The position numbers and the translations under genes are program-made. Positions 18,095-27,053 of a stretch of 64,000 nucleotides of DNA are shown here, in pieces; positions within the stretch are counted from its first letter, which is position 1, and each line of letters begins with the position of its first letter. This DNA is from Lewinella sp. IMCC34191 (GTDB lineage Bacteria > Bacteroidota > Bacteroidia > Chitinophagales > Saprospiraceae). The notes under the pieces were generated by a model, which made no database searches, was not told the DNA's origin, and was given only the letters and a program-made list of their open reading frames with translations. The DNA lies in NCBI RefSeq assembly GCF_003390935.1, contig NZ_QNQZ01000008.1, forward strand, positions 186,001-250,000, given 5' to 3'.

Positions 18095-19120
18095 TTAGCG
18101 AATGCCGCGCTCCCGCAAATTGGCTACGTAAATGGCAATGTTGCGGGAGTGCCCGCTCAGCGTGGTGGCGAAGTTGTGCAGTCCACTGCCATCGCCGCGT
18201 GCGCAGAAGTAGAGATATTTATGCTCTTCCGGAGCGAGGACCGCATCGATACTTCCTACGCTCGACATCGTGATGGGGCCCGGTGGCAGGCCGGAGTAGC
18301 GGTACGTATTGTACGGGCTGTCAAATTCAATGTGGCGATTGAGCACCCGGCCGACCCCGAATTCCCGGGTGGCAAAGACGGCCGTGGGATCCGCCTGCAG
18401 GGGCATGCCGATTCGGAGGCGATTGAGGTATACCCCGGCAATTCGCGGACGCTCCGATGCCTGCAAGCTCTCTTTCTCCACGATGCTCGCTAGTGTATAC
18501 ACCTCCGCCGGGGAAAGCCCGACTGCTTCGGCCTTCGCCATGCGGTCGTTGCTGTTCCAGAATCGGTCATGTTCCTTGACCATGCGCGCCACGAAGTCAC
18601 GCGGCGTCGCGTTCCAGTACATCTCGTAGGTATTCGGAATGAAGAGCGTCTGGAAGGTTTCTTCGGTATAACCTACGCTATCCACGAAGTCGGCATCCTG
18701 AAACAAGCGCAGAAAATCGAGGCTGTCGGGCTCGAGGAAACGGGCCACCTTGGCCGCTACGTTCATAGGCTCGCGCTCGGTGGTGAGGACGACATCGACG
18801 GTAGACTGGGCTCCGCCACGCAGCTTGCGGATGAGGGCCACGCTGCTCATGCCCGGGTTGACCGTGAAGCGGCCGGCACGCATCGGGCTGCGTTCGAAGC
18901 CCATCTGGCTGGCCAGCGGATCGAAGAAGGTGCGGTTGGGACGGATGCCTTTGGCCGCGAGGCTATCCATGACCTGTTCGTACGTGCTGCCCGTGGGAAA
19001 CTCGACGGCAACGGGTTCGGCGAGAGCGTTGGGTACGGCCGGCACGATCATGACCTGGTAGTAAGCATAGGCCCCGAGCAAGAGGCCGACTAAGACCAGG
19101 AGCGCGATAATTTTCTTCAT
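18095..19120 (-). CDS. mltG: Endolytic murein transglycosylase MltG
   Basis: This 341-residue enzyme terminates nascent glycan strands by endolytic cleavage at the inner membrane. It has one N-terminal membrane anchor (residues 4-22), a LysM-like segment (FPTGSTYEQVMDSLAAKGI) and a YceG catalytic domain with TLASIVEKES (catalytic Glu about 215) and VYLNRLRIGMPLQADPT. The C-terminus ends SRNIAIYVANLRERGI. Length is normal. It follows panB by 1 base on the same strand, so the two genes are co-transcribed although functionally unrelated. Confidence 0.96.
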   Translation of the reverse strand: MKKIIALLVLVGLLLGAYAYYQVMIVPAVPNALAEPVAVEFPTGSTYEQVMDSLAAKGIRPNRTFFDPLASQMGFERSPMRAGRFTVNPGMSSVALIRKLRGGAQSTVDVVLTTEREPMNVAAKVARFLEPDSLDFLRLFQDADFVDSVGYTEETFQTLFIPNTYEMYWNATPRDFVARMVKEHDRFWNSNDRMAKAEAVGLSPAEVYTLASIVEKESLQASERPRIAGVYLNRLRIGMPLQADPTAVFATREFGVGRVLNRHIEFDSPYNTYRYSGLPPGPITMSSVGSIDAVLAPEEHKYLYFCARGDGSGLHNFATTLSGHSRNIAIYVANLRERGIR

Positions 19121-19121
19121 G

Positions 19122-19943
19122 TCAATATTGTTCCTCCTCGTTGGGGAAGTCTTGACTTTTAACGTCCGCCACGTAGGATGCTGTTGCCTCCCGGATGACC
19201 GAAAACAGGTCGGCGTAGCGACGCAGGAAGCGGGGGTGAAAATCTTTGGTAATGCCCAGCATGTCCTGGGTCACTAAAACCTGCCCGTCGCAATCGTTGC
19301 CGCCTCCGATCCCGATGGTCGGGATCGCCACGGCTTCGCTGACTCGTTTGGCAAGCTTTGCGGGTATCTTCTCCAGGACCAGCCCGAAGCAGCCGAGATC
19401 GGCCAGCATGTCCGCGTCGCTCAGTAAGCGATTGGCTTCCGCCTCTTCCCGGGCACGGACCGTGTACGTGCCGAACTTATAAATGGACTGCGGCGTGAGA
19501 CCGAGATGACCCATGACCGGAATCCCTGCCTTAAGGATGCGGCGGATACTCTCCGAAACCTCCTGACCGCCCTCCAGCTTGACGGCGTGGGCGCCGCTTT
19601 CCTTCATGATCCGGATACTCGACTTGAGGGCCATCTTGCTGTCTCCCTGGTAGGTGCCGAAGGGGAGGTCGACGACCACCAGCGCCCGCTGGACACCCCG
19701 AACTACGCTGGACGCATGGTAGATCATCTGGTCCAGGGTGATGGGTAAAGTAGTCTCGTGGCCGGCCATCACATTACTGGCCGAATCACCCACCAGCAAC
19801 ACGTCCGCGCCGCCCGCATCGAGAATACGAGCCATGGAAAAGTCGTAGGCCGTGAGCATGGCGATCTTTTCCCCGGCCTCCTTCATGGCCTGCAGGGTGT
19901 GGACGGTTACCCGCTTGACATCACTAACCTTATGTACGCTCAT
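19122..19943 (-). CDS. panB: 3-methyl-2-oxobutanoate hydroxymethyltransferase PanB
   Basis: This 273-residue enzyme transfers a hydroxymethyl group from methylene-tetrahydrofolate to 2-oxoisovalerate, making ketopantoate for pantothenate and CoA. Family motifs are [72 protein letters not shown] and [21 protein letters not shown]. It is cytoplasmic and of normal length. A TACCTTTG box lies 5 bases before its ATG. mltG follows directly downstream. panC and panD are not in the window. Confidence 0.97.
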   Translation of the reverse strand: MSVHKVSDVKRVTVHTLQAMKEAGEKIAMLTAYDFSMARILDAGGADVLLVGDSASNVMAGHETTLPITLDQMIYHASSVVRGVQRALVVVDLPFGTYQGDSKMALKSSIRIMKESGAHAVKLEGGQEVSESIRRILKAGIPVMGHLGLTPQSIYKFGTYTVRAREEAEANRLLSDADMLADLGCFGLVLEKIPAKLAKRVSEAVAIPTIGIGGGNDCDGQVLVTQDMLGITKDFHPRFLRRYADLFSVIREATASYVADVKSQDFPNEEEQY

Positions 19944-19948
19944 GGCGC

Positions 19949-19956
19949 CAAAGGTA
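19949..19956 (-). promoter_or_regulatory. -7 promoter box (TACCTTTG) 5 nt before panB
   Basis: On the minus strand TACCTTTG matches TAnnTTTG fully and ends 5 bases before the panB ATG, so the panB-mltG transcript may be leaderless. No convincing -33 element is seen. Confidence 0.5.
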
Positions 19957-19978
19957 AGCTTCCCCGGTCGACCGCACG

Positions 19979-22900
19979 CTAGCGAACGATCAGGCGCCGC
20001 GCTCCCCGGCGTCCGCGGTCATCCACCAGCACGATAAGGTAAATGCCGGAGGGAACGCCATCTAGGGGCAGGGCGTACGCCTCGTTCGATCCGGAAAGCA
20101 ATTCCGTTAGCATCCGCCGGCCATCGGGAGCGTACAGTTCCAGCGCGACTACCGGCAGCGTTGCCGACCAGGAAACCGTGACGCGGTCGGTAGCCGGGTT
20201 CGGCACGACCGACCATGCCGCGGGGGGAAGCCCCACCTGTTGCGAAGCCGTGCAATCGCCACCAAAGAAAACGGTACGGGATTTCCCCGCCGCACCGTTA
20301 CATATGCTAGCCACCTGGACTTCATAGCTCGAGCAGAGGTTCAGCTTATCGACCCGTAAGTTCAAGCCCTCGACTTTCCGTTCGGTAAAGTTCTCCGAGG
20401 AGCGATCCCGGTACCGTACCAGATAACTGCCCCCGGGAGCCGCGGAAGCGGTCCAGTCGAGCAGGGTGGCATCGGCCGAAGCATCGTAGTTCGCCTCCAG
20501 GCTGGAGGGTGGCGGACAACCCTCCGCGGGCGTGACGTCCAGGCAGTAGTCCTCGACTTCTCCGCTGAATTGCTGGTTACTTCCCGCCGGGCAACCGTTC
20601 GTCTTCACCGAAGTGAATTGCATAATGATCCGCATACGGGTCAATCCGAAAGCCGCCTCATCCGGGACGGTGATGTACGCCCGGGCGGATCCGCCACGCG
20701 GCGCGGTTTGCTGCATAACGAGCTCGTCGGCCGCGAATGCCGCATCCTGGTTCCAGTCGACGTACACGTGAAAGTCCTGGGTGAAGCCGCTACCGCGGTA
20801 ATCGGGTGAGAGCGCTAGCTGGTAAACACCACCGGGAACGATACTGGCGGTCGTCAGGTCCCCGTAGTTTGCGAACGCCCCGACGGCGCGGTCCGAGGTG
20901 TTTTCGAGTACGCCGGGCATGCTGACCTCCGCGATCCATTCCTGTTCGTTGCCAAAGCCCGTCGGCTGACAGTATGCCCCGTCCAGGCAGACACCGCAAC
21001 CCAGCGTTTTGACCTGTTTTCGCCTGCCAAATTCCGTACTCGAGCCTACGCAATTCGTCCGCAGTTCAAATTCATAGGTTCGGCAGTTTCGTAAGCCGAC
21101 CACTTCCGCGGAGGGGTCGGTCACCGTAACTTCCCGCCAGTCTTCATCGTGCGTACGAAAGCGAAGTGTATAGCTGGTCGCACTGAGTAACGGTATCCAG
21201 CTCGCCCTTACCTGCCCGCCGGGTTGTGGGGTAAGGGTAAAGTCATCGGGAAGTCGGCAACAGCCCGGGGATTCGACGACCAGTATTTCCGATGGGGTGG
21301 GTTCTTCGTTGCAGTAGGCCAGCAACTGCAGTTGGTAGTCGCTGCAGGCGGATAGTTCGCCGAGGCGATAGGGGGAAGTAACGTTGCGAATCGTATCCCA
21401 GGTCGTTCCATTCCTCTTCCGGTAGCGCAGGTCGACTACCCCCACCGAGGCGATACGCGTCCAGGTGAGTAACAGATCGGTAGAAGCGTCGCCCGGCGGG
21501 CTTGCGTCAAAAGAGGCGGGAGCCAGGCAGTCGGTACAGGACTGCTGAAGCGACCGAACCGCCTTTCCTACGTCGAGTGCCCCGCCGGTACGGGTAGCTT
21601 CGGTTAGGGTGGGCAGGGAGCGTACCGTGGCAAACAGTACGTCGCGGACCCGCCGGGCGGCCACCGGCGGGTCGCTGATGGTAAGTTCGCCGAAGGTCAG
21701 GCAGGGCACGGCATACAACAAACCGATGCTGCCCGTTACGGCCGGCGTGGCGTAGGAAGTTCCGAATACCGCCCCGTAGCGACCGTTCGCTAGGGTAGTG
21801 ACTACCCCCTCCCCGAAGGCCGCCATATCCACCGATAAAAGCCCCTGAGCAGCGTCCTTTACCTTTTTATTGCGGGTGTCCAGGTTGGTTACCGTTATCA
21901 GGAATTCGGAATCGCAGAGGCTCGGCAGATCACCGACCTCGTCGACATCGACGTCGCGGTTCGGAACGGCCGCTACACTGAGGATTCCATATTTTCCAAG
22001 GGTATCGTAGAGGGCACACCAGATCGGGCTCTGGGAAGGAAATGCCCGGTCACGCCCCCAGCTGGCGTTGGTCGCGATCACGTAGGCCCCCTCCTCACCG
22101 CCGGATGTGTCGTAGCGCCGCCTGGCCTGCAGCGCGTAGCCGTAGGCCTGTATTACTTCCGACTCGAGCGGATCGAAGTCGTTAGTAATGTGCATCACCT
22201 TGGTGTGCCAGTTTATGCCGGTCACGCCGAGGCGGTTGTTACCGACGGCCGCCATCTGGCCCATCACCGGGGTACCGTGGTCGCCCTTGCCCGCCTCGAC
22301 GTCATTGTTGTCCAGGGCCGTATTCCATCCGTACCGGTCATCGACGTAACCGTTGGCGTCGTCGTCGATCCCATTGTCGGGAATCTCACCGTAGTTGACC
22401 CAGATATTCTCGCGTAGGTCGGGGTGGGTAAGGTCGATACCGTTGTCGATGGAGGCGATGACGATGGTGTCTCCGTTGGCGGTCACCCCGCCCGTCGTGA
22501 TATCCCAGGCCAGTTCGGTTTGGTAGTCGGCCCCGGGCTCCCCGCCGATCTGGCCGGTGTTCCAGAACTGCCACTGCTGATTGTACTGGGGGTCGTTGGG
22601 GCGCCGCCGGGAAGTGAGCCGGTGATTCAACTGGACGAAATCCACCTGCGGATCGGAAGCGTAGCGAAGGCGTAAGTCCGCTTCCGCGTAGTGGGACCAG
22701 TCGAAGTGGACGAGCCAGGTTTCCCCGCCGGCGTGGAGGCGTTTATAGCCGGTTACTTCCTGGTGGGTCAGTATCCAGGACTTACCGTCGACACCAGCCC
22801 GGAACTGGAGGATCAGCTCTCCCTGCGCGTAGTCCAATAACTGTGCACCCAGCGAGGCGGAGCAAAGCAGACATAGTAAAATGCAGTGGGGTGAGCGCAT
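19979..22900 (-). CDS. Secreted subtilisin-like (S8) serine protease with T9SS sorting domain
   Basis: This 973-residue secreted protease has a signal peptide at residues 1-19 and a prodomain to about 100. The S8 catalytic domain has Asp152 ([15 protein letters not shown]), His208 ([12 protein letters not shown]) and Ser382 ([11 protein letters not shown]). Two or three fibronectin-type/Cys-containing modules follow (about 470-640), then a GEVED domain ([12 protein letters not shown], about 790), another FN3-like module, and a C-terminal T9SS type-A domain ([16 protein letters not shown] ... [16 protein letters not shown]). The catalytic triad is complete, so it should be active at the cell surface or outside. 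Monocistronic. Confidence 0.94.
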   Translation of the reverse strand: MRSPHCILLCLLCSASLGAQLLDYAQGELILQFRAGVDGKSWILTHQEVTGYKRLHAGGETWLVHFDWSHYAEADLRLRYASDPQVDFVQLNHRLTSRRRPNDPQYNQQWQFWNTGQIGGEPGADYQTELAWDITTGGVTANGDTIVIASIDNGIDLTHPDLRENIWVNYGEIPDNGIDDDANGYVDDRYGWNTALDNNDVEAGKGDHGTPVMGQMAAVGNNRLGVTGINWHTKVMHITNDFDPLESEVIQAYGYALQARRRYDTSGGEEGAYVIATNASWGRDRAFPSQSPIWCALYDTLGKYGILSVAAVPNRDVDVDEVGDLPSLCDSEFLITVTNLDTRNKKVKDAAQGLLSVDMAAFGEGVVTTLANGRYGAVFGTSYATPAVTGSIGLLYAVPCLTFGELTISDPPVAARRVRDVLFATVRSLPTLTEATRTGGALDVGKAVRSLQQSCTDCLAPASFDASPPGDASTDLLLTWTRIASVGVVDLRYRKRNGTTWDTIRNVTSPYRLGELSACSDYQLQLLAYCNEEPTPSEILVVESPGCCRLPDDFTLTPQPGGQVRASWIPLLSATSYTLRFRTHDEDWREVTVTDPSAEVVGLRNCRTYEFELRTNCVGSSTEFGRRKQVKTLGCGVCLDGAYCQPTGFGNEQEWIAEVSMPGVLENTSDRAVGAFANYGDLTTASIVPGGVYQLALSPDYRGSGFTQDFHVYVDWNQDAAFAADELVMQQTAPRGGSARAYITVPDEAAFGLTRMRIIMQFTSVKTNGCPAGSNQQFSGEVEDYCLDVTPAEGCPPPSSLEANYDASADATLLDWTASAAPGGSYLVRYRDRSSENFTERKVEGLNLRVDKLNLCSSYEVQVASICNGAAGKSRTVFFGGDCTASQQVGLPPAAWSVVPNPATDRVTVSWSATLPVVALELYAPDGRRMLTELLSGSNEAYALPLDGVPSGIYLIVLVDDRGRRGARRLIVR

Positions 22901-23049
22901 GTTCCGGAATCAAAACCGAGCGAGAGCCAAAATAGGCATTCGTACCGGTAGTCACCCGGTCAATTTGGTTGTCGGGCTTACCTTAACTGACGTACGTAGC
23001 ACCTGAACCGTTGGTTTTGGTCGCCTAAAAGGGCGGGAGATATCGTGCC

Positions 23050-23553
23050 TCAGGCAAAAACCCTGCGCCAGCCCAGCCGGATGAAGAACAACAGCAGGAG
23101 GAAGACAAGCAACAGGTACTGGATCTTCAACCCGCTAAATACTACGATCCGCGTACGATCGATCGCCCACAGGATGACGAGCGTGGCAAAAATCATCAGC
23201 ACCAATCCACCTAGCCGACCGAATCCCGGCAGCGCGGGCATGTACACCTGCCTGCGGATGATGTAGGCCGTGGCGAAGAAACTGGCAATCGGGATACCCT
23301 GCAACAAGAGGTCCGTATCCAGAATACTGCCCCGCTCGAACAGCCACTGGTAGGCCATCAGGCCCACTGAAAGGATCGCGGGTACCGCCACCAGATAGAG
23401 TAGGGTGCTGTACAGGTAGTTCCAGGGAGGCAGGTGATTTTCGTTTCGCTCCATCAAGCCGGCCAACAGCGCGGCAAAGGGAATCAGGGCAAAATAGAAG
23501 ATGATCACGTCGGGATGGTCCGCGGCGTACCGGAGCAGATCGTTGAGGGTCAT
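23050..23553 (-). CDS. Hypothetical integral membrane protein
   Basis: This 167-residue protein has about four transmembrane helices (about residues 17-34, 45-68, 82-98, 108-150). No domain recognised. It starts 6 bases after the stop of the M1 peptidase gene on the same strand, so it is the last gene of the cdd-peptidase-membrane protein operon. A role connected to the peptidase is possible but unsupported. Confidence 0.72.
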   Translation of the reverse strand: MTLNDLLRYAADHPDVIIFYFALIPFAALLAGLMERNENHLPPWNYLYSTLLYLVAVPAILSVGLMAYQWLFERGSILDTDLLLQGIPIASFFATAYIIRRQVYMPALPGFGRLGGLVLMIFATLVILWAIDRTRIVVFSGLKIQYLLLVFLLLLFFIRLGWRRVFA

Positions 23554-23559
23554 GACGCG

Positions 23560-26349
23560 CTAAGGTAATTCATCGATCCACCGCCAGGGTAACAGGCCGG
23601 ACAGATTGAGGCGAAAGGCCAGTCGTTCCAGAAGATTGCCGCGTTGCTCCAGCAGGTTCCGCGTATCCGCGTCCGAGACCAGGGGGAGGTAGAGGTTAAA
23701 ACGGTCGCCGAGGAGGTTTAGGGCTACTCCGCCGACGTAGTTCACCTGGTTCTCCTGGTCGGTGCTCAGTGTGGTACGGGAACCATAGCTTCCGACGTCA
23801 AAGTAGAAGCTAAAGGGCAGCGGCAGGGGTAGGTCCGCTTCCAGGTTCAGTGCCGCCAGGTAATCGTTGCTGCGCCCGTACGGGAATGCCGCGCTGACCG
23901 GCGCCCGGAAGCCCCCCTGCCGCCCTTCCAGTTGTTGTTCGTACCAGCCTGCTTGTCCGCGCCCTAGGTACAGGCCGTCGTAGGCGTAGTCGCTGGCGGC
24001 ATTATCCACCAGGGAGAAGCTCGTAGCCGGCCCGGCCGGCCGGTCGCGTTGATCGTGTTGGAGGAAGTAGCCGGCGTAAAGGCGGCCACTAAGAAATTTG
24101 TTGGGTCGGTACTGGTAGCCGGTTTCCAGCTCTGCGTCCAGTCGCAGGTAGTCCACGGCGTTGAAAGCGTCCGGATCGCCGAAGCGGTGTTCCAGGCGCA
24201 GGGCGTAGTGGAGGGGGGTAAGTTCCCGTTCCAGCGCCGATTCATATCCCAGACGCAGGAAGCTCGCCGTTAGCTGGCGGTCTTCATCCAGGAGTTGGCC
24301 GTCATTACTGAAGTCGGGCCGGCGCTGCGTAAGATGCACGAATTGGGTGTACACCCGACTCGTTCGCTGCCGGATCGCCGGATGGGCGAATCGAAAGTCC
24401 GAGCGAATGCCCCAGCGATCGTAACTGTAAATGTCCTCAATATTTTCGGCCGGTGGATCGAAATCGCTAAAGCGTTGTACGCCACCGCTCACCTCGACCC
24501 GCTGCAGCCAGTCCGTAGGACGCGTTAACCGGTACTTGGCGCCGGCGAAACCGACGATTGCTTTACTGTTGAACCCGTACAGGGGACTTATCAGGAACTC
24601 CAACCGACGGGGCTCCAGCGTGCGGTTATGCAGGGCCAGGCCAAGCATAGCACCGTCATTTCCGTTGAAACCGACCAGGGGAACGAAGAAGAGCTGACGC
24701 CGGCTCTGCTCCCCGTCGATGATCAGGCTGAGCTTCGGTAGAATAGAGGTTCCTTCCCCGTCCCTCGCCCATACCGTCGAATTATACTCGCCGCGGTCTA
24801 CCGTCGTCATGGCATCGCGTACGTAATCGGTTTCCCCCAGGGTGTCGATCACCGCGAAGAAGTCTTCCGGCGACGGGTGCCGGAATTGCCACCGCCGGAA
24901 GTACGCGTTAAAGGCGGCGTCCAGTCGTTCGGTGCCGACCCGTTGCTCGACCTGGTTGAGGACCAACTCGGGCTTGCTGTAGGCACCCATCCAGTAGTTG
25001 TACGCTTCAAGGCTGTCGCTGCGCGTATCCGGCGCTTGATCTCTGCCTAGCCTGGCCAGTTGGCGATAAGCTACCTTATCCGTGTCGAGCTCGCGGCCCG
25101 GCAGGAGTTGGATGCGGCCGTCGCGTTCCGGATAGAATTTGCGGGTATACCGCCCCTCGTAGTAGCTGTTGAGGCCCTCGTCCATCCAGGGGTGGTCACG
25201 CTCGTTGCTCCCCAGTATCCCGTAAAACCAGTTGTGCCCGATCTCATGGGCCAGCACTTCGTCCAGGGCGTAATCGCTACCACTGAGTCCGATGACGGTA
25301 ATCATCGGGTACTCCATGCCCGCACCGGCGCTCAGGGCGGACTGTACCCCCGTCACCTGCGGGTAAGGATAATCTCCCACGTGCTCGGAATAGAATCGGG
25401 TGGACCGTTTGAGGTAATCCGTCGCGTTTTTCCAGTACGCTGATTCGGTCCGCGTAAAGAAAGCCCAGACGTCAATCGGTTTTTTTGCGGCGGAGCGCAG
25501 GTATAATGTATCGTGGAGAACCCGGAACCTTTTGTCGGCAAACCAGGCAAAGTCATGTACTCGCTCTGCCGTGTAGGTAAGCGTTTTCATTTTTGAAGCG
25601 GAGGGGGGAAAGGCTTCGCTGACGTAGCCGTAGGAGATCACTTCGGCAAAATCATCGAGCGCCGCCCGGGTGGTGTCTGCCTGCTCCAGCAGCCATTTCC
25701 GCTCCGTGGTGGTCTGTAGTTCGCCCGTTGCCGCTACGGGATAATTTTCGGGTAGCGTGATTGTAACGGTATAGTCGCCGAACTCACTGTAAAATTCCCC
25801 CTGGTCCAGATATGGCATCGCGTGCCACCCATCCCGGTCGAATACGGCCGGTTTCGGGTACCACTGGGTGATCTGGTAGGACTGCCCCACGTGCCCCAGC
25901 CGACTGAAACTCCGCGGGATCCGCACCCGGAAGGGCGTAGTAATGTCGATCGTTTCCCCGGGGGAGAGGGGATCTGCCAGGTGCAGAGTACCGATGTCCG
26001 GCTCGCTGGAGTAGGTGAATCGGGCAGGCTGCCCCTCCACCTGAAACGCTAGGCTGTCCATCGTGCCCCGGTCGGCGGGATCGGAAAAGTGAAAGCGCGT
26101 CTCTCCGTTGCGGAGTTGCTGGCGCGCGAAAGCACTTTCGTCGCTGCTGTAGGCCCGTGGCCACAGGTGAAAGACGATGGAATCGAGTGGAGTGGGGGCG
26201 TTATTCGTGTAGGCGAGGGTGATGTCGCCGTGGAGCGTATGCGCACGGTCGTCGAGCCGCACATCGATGTTGTAGCTGACCGCCTGTTGAAAATAGTCGG
26301 TCTGGCCGAGGAGGGGGACGGTAAGGAGCAGAAGGAATAAGACGCGCAT
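23560..26349 (-). CDS. M1-family metallopeptidase
   Basis: This 929-residue secreted or periplasmic zinc metallopeptidase has a signal peptide (MRVLFLLLLTVPLLGQ), an N-terminal M1 beta domain (SYNIDVRLDDRAHTLHGDI), and the catalytic motif HEIGH at residues 368-372 with Glu391 (WMDEGLN), the HExxH-x18-E zinc site of M1 enzymes. The long C-terminal half (about 560-929) is rich in alternating aromatic strands (for example YRLTRPTDWLQRVEVSGG) and resembles an outer-membrane beta-barrel-like region, which is unusual for soluble aminopeptidases but occurs in Bacteroidota members. The GAMEN exopeptidase motif appears as GAGMEYPM. The start was moved from 26421 to the signal-peptide ATG. Confidence 0.9.
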   Translation of the reverse strand: MRVLFLLLLTVPLLGQTDYFQQAVSYNIDVRLDDRAHTLHGDITLAYTNNAPTPLDSIVFHLWPRAYSSDESAFARQQLRNGETRFHFSDPADRGTMDSLAFQVEGQPARFTYSSEPDIGTLHLADPLSPGETIDITTPFRVRIPRSFSRLGHVGQSYQITQWYPKPAVFDRDGWHAMPYLDQGEFYSEFGDYTVTITLPENYPVAATGELQTTTERKWLLEQADTTRAALDDFAEVISYGYVSEAFPPSASKMKTLTYTAERVHDFAWFADKRFRVLHDTLYLRSAAKKPIDVWAFFTRTESAYWKNATDYLKRSTRFYSEHVGDYPYPQVTGVQSALSAGAGMEYPMITVIGLSGSDYALDEVLAHEIGHNWFYGILGSNERDHPWMDEGLNSYYEGRYTRKFYPERDGRIQLLPGRELDTDKVAYRQLARLGRDQAPDTRSDSLEAYNYWMGAYSKPELVLNQVEQRVGTERLDAAFNAYFRRWQFRHPSPEDFFAVIDTLGETDYVRDAMTTVDRGEYNSTVWARDGEGTSILPKLSLIIDGEQSRRQLFFVPLVGFNGNDGAMLGLALHNRTLEPRRLEFLISPLYGFNSKAIVGFAGAKYRLTRPTDWLQRVEVSGGVQRFSDFDPPAENIEDIYSYDRWGIRSDFRFAHPAIRQRTSRVYTQFVHLTQRRPDFSNDGQLLDEDRQLTASFLRLGYESALERELTPLHYALRLEHRFGDPDAFNAVDYLRLDAELETGYQYRPNKFLSGRLYAGYFLQHDQRDRPAGPATSFSLVDNAASDYAYDGLYLGRGQAGWYEQQLEGRQGGFRAPVSAAFPYGRSNDYLAALNLEADLPLPLPFSFYFDVGSYGSRTTLSTDQENQVNYVGGVALNLLGDRFNLYLPLVSDADTRNLLEQRGNLLERLAFRLNLSGLLPWRWIDELP

Positions 26350-26362
26350 AGGGTAGGGAGAG

Positions 26363-26845
26363 CTACAGTAATTCGCCACTGAATCCGAAGGGAAGCAAGT
26401 CGCCGGCCCGGTCGAATACATACACCGGTCCGGTCTCTCCCCGCATGATCAGCCGCATGCTATGACCGAAACGCCCTTCGTGCTCGCTCAGTATCTGGCG
26501 GCAGGAGCCACACGGGCTAGCGGGCGTCGATAGCGTCTGAGCGGGTGCCTTCACGGTGATGGCCATCGCTTCCACCGGCATGCCGGGGCGCAGAGCAGCG
26601 GCGGCGGCCATGGCGTTGGGCTCCGCGCAGATGCACATGGGATAGGCGGCGTTCTCGGTATTGGCGGCGGCCACGACAGTCCCATCCTGTAGGCGAGCGG
26701 CGGCGGCCACCTTAAAACGCGAGTAGGGCGAATAGCTGTTGGGCAGGGCGGCCGTAGCGGCGGCGAGTAGCTCCTGGTCGGTTTCCGGCAGCTGTTCGGG
26801 ATCGGCTACTTCCGTGTACCGAATGGTGTGGCTTTTCTCAGGCAT
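26363..26845 (-). CDS. cdd: Cytidine deaminase
   Basis: This 160-residue cytoplasmic enzyme deaminates cytidine and deoxycytidine to uridine and deoxyuridine in pyrimidine salvage. The substrate segment SYSPYSRFKVAAAA, the zinc motif CAEPNAM (CICAEPNAM) and PCGSCRQIL provide the catalytic Glu and the Cys zinc ligands of a tetrameric-type Cdd. Length is slightly above the usual 130-140 residues because of a 25-residue N-terminal extension. It is first in a minus-strand operon with the M1 peptidase 13 bases downstream. Confidence 0.95.
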   Translation of the reverse strand: MPEKSHTIRYTEVADPEQLPETDQELLAAATAALPNSYSPYSRFKVAAAARLQDGTVVAAANTENAAYPMCICAEPNAMAAAAALRPGMPVEAMAITVKAPAQTLSTPASPCGSCRQILSEHEGRFGHSMRLIMRGETGPVYVFDRAGDLLPFGFSGELL

Positions 26846-26866
26846 GGTCGAATCAATGGGGTCTAA

Positions 26867-27045
26867 ACATCGGATGTGTCAGTCCTGACAAATTTGCAGG
26901 CATCGGATGTAAGTCGCTTCGGTGAGTGGGTAGAATCGGTGATTTGGGACAGAACTGGGCTAAGATGAGGAATGTTGTCGGACCATCGGACCTGACACAT
27001 CCGATGTCTGTTATTTTGGCGGACCTGACACATCCGATGTGTCAG
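26867..27045. repeat. Cluster of CTGACACATC palindromic repeats
   Basis: Two direct 20-base copies (GGACCTGACACATCCGATGT) start at 26988 and 27021, 33 bases apart. The second extends into an odd perfect palindrome at 27025-27045 with 10-base arms (CTGACACATC / GATGTGTCAG). A copy in opposite orientation lies at 26867-26882 (ACATCGGATGTGTCAG) and a partial one at 26901-26910. They fill the 209-base gap between cdd and the transporter stop. The last one sits 8 bases after that stop, so in RNA it can form a 9-bp hairpin with a 3-nt loop. No U-tract follows. Confidence 0.75.
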
Positions 27046-27053
27046 CAGCCGGT

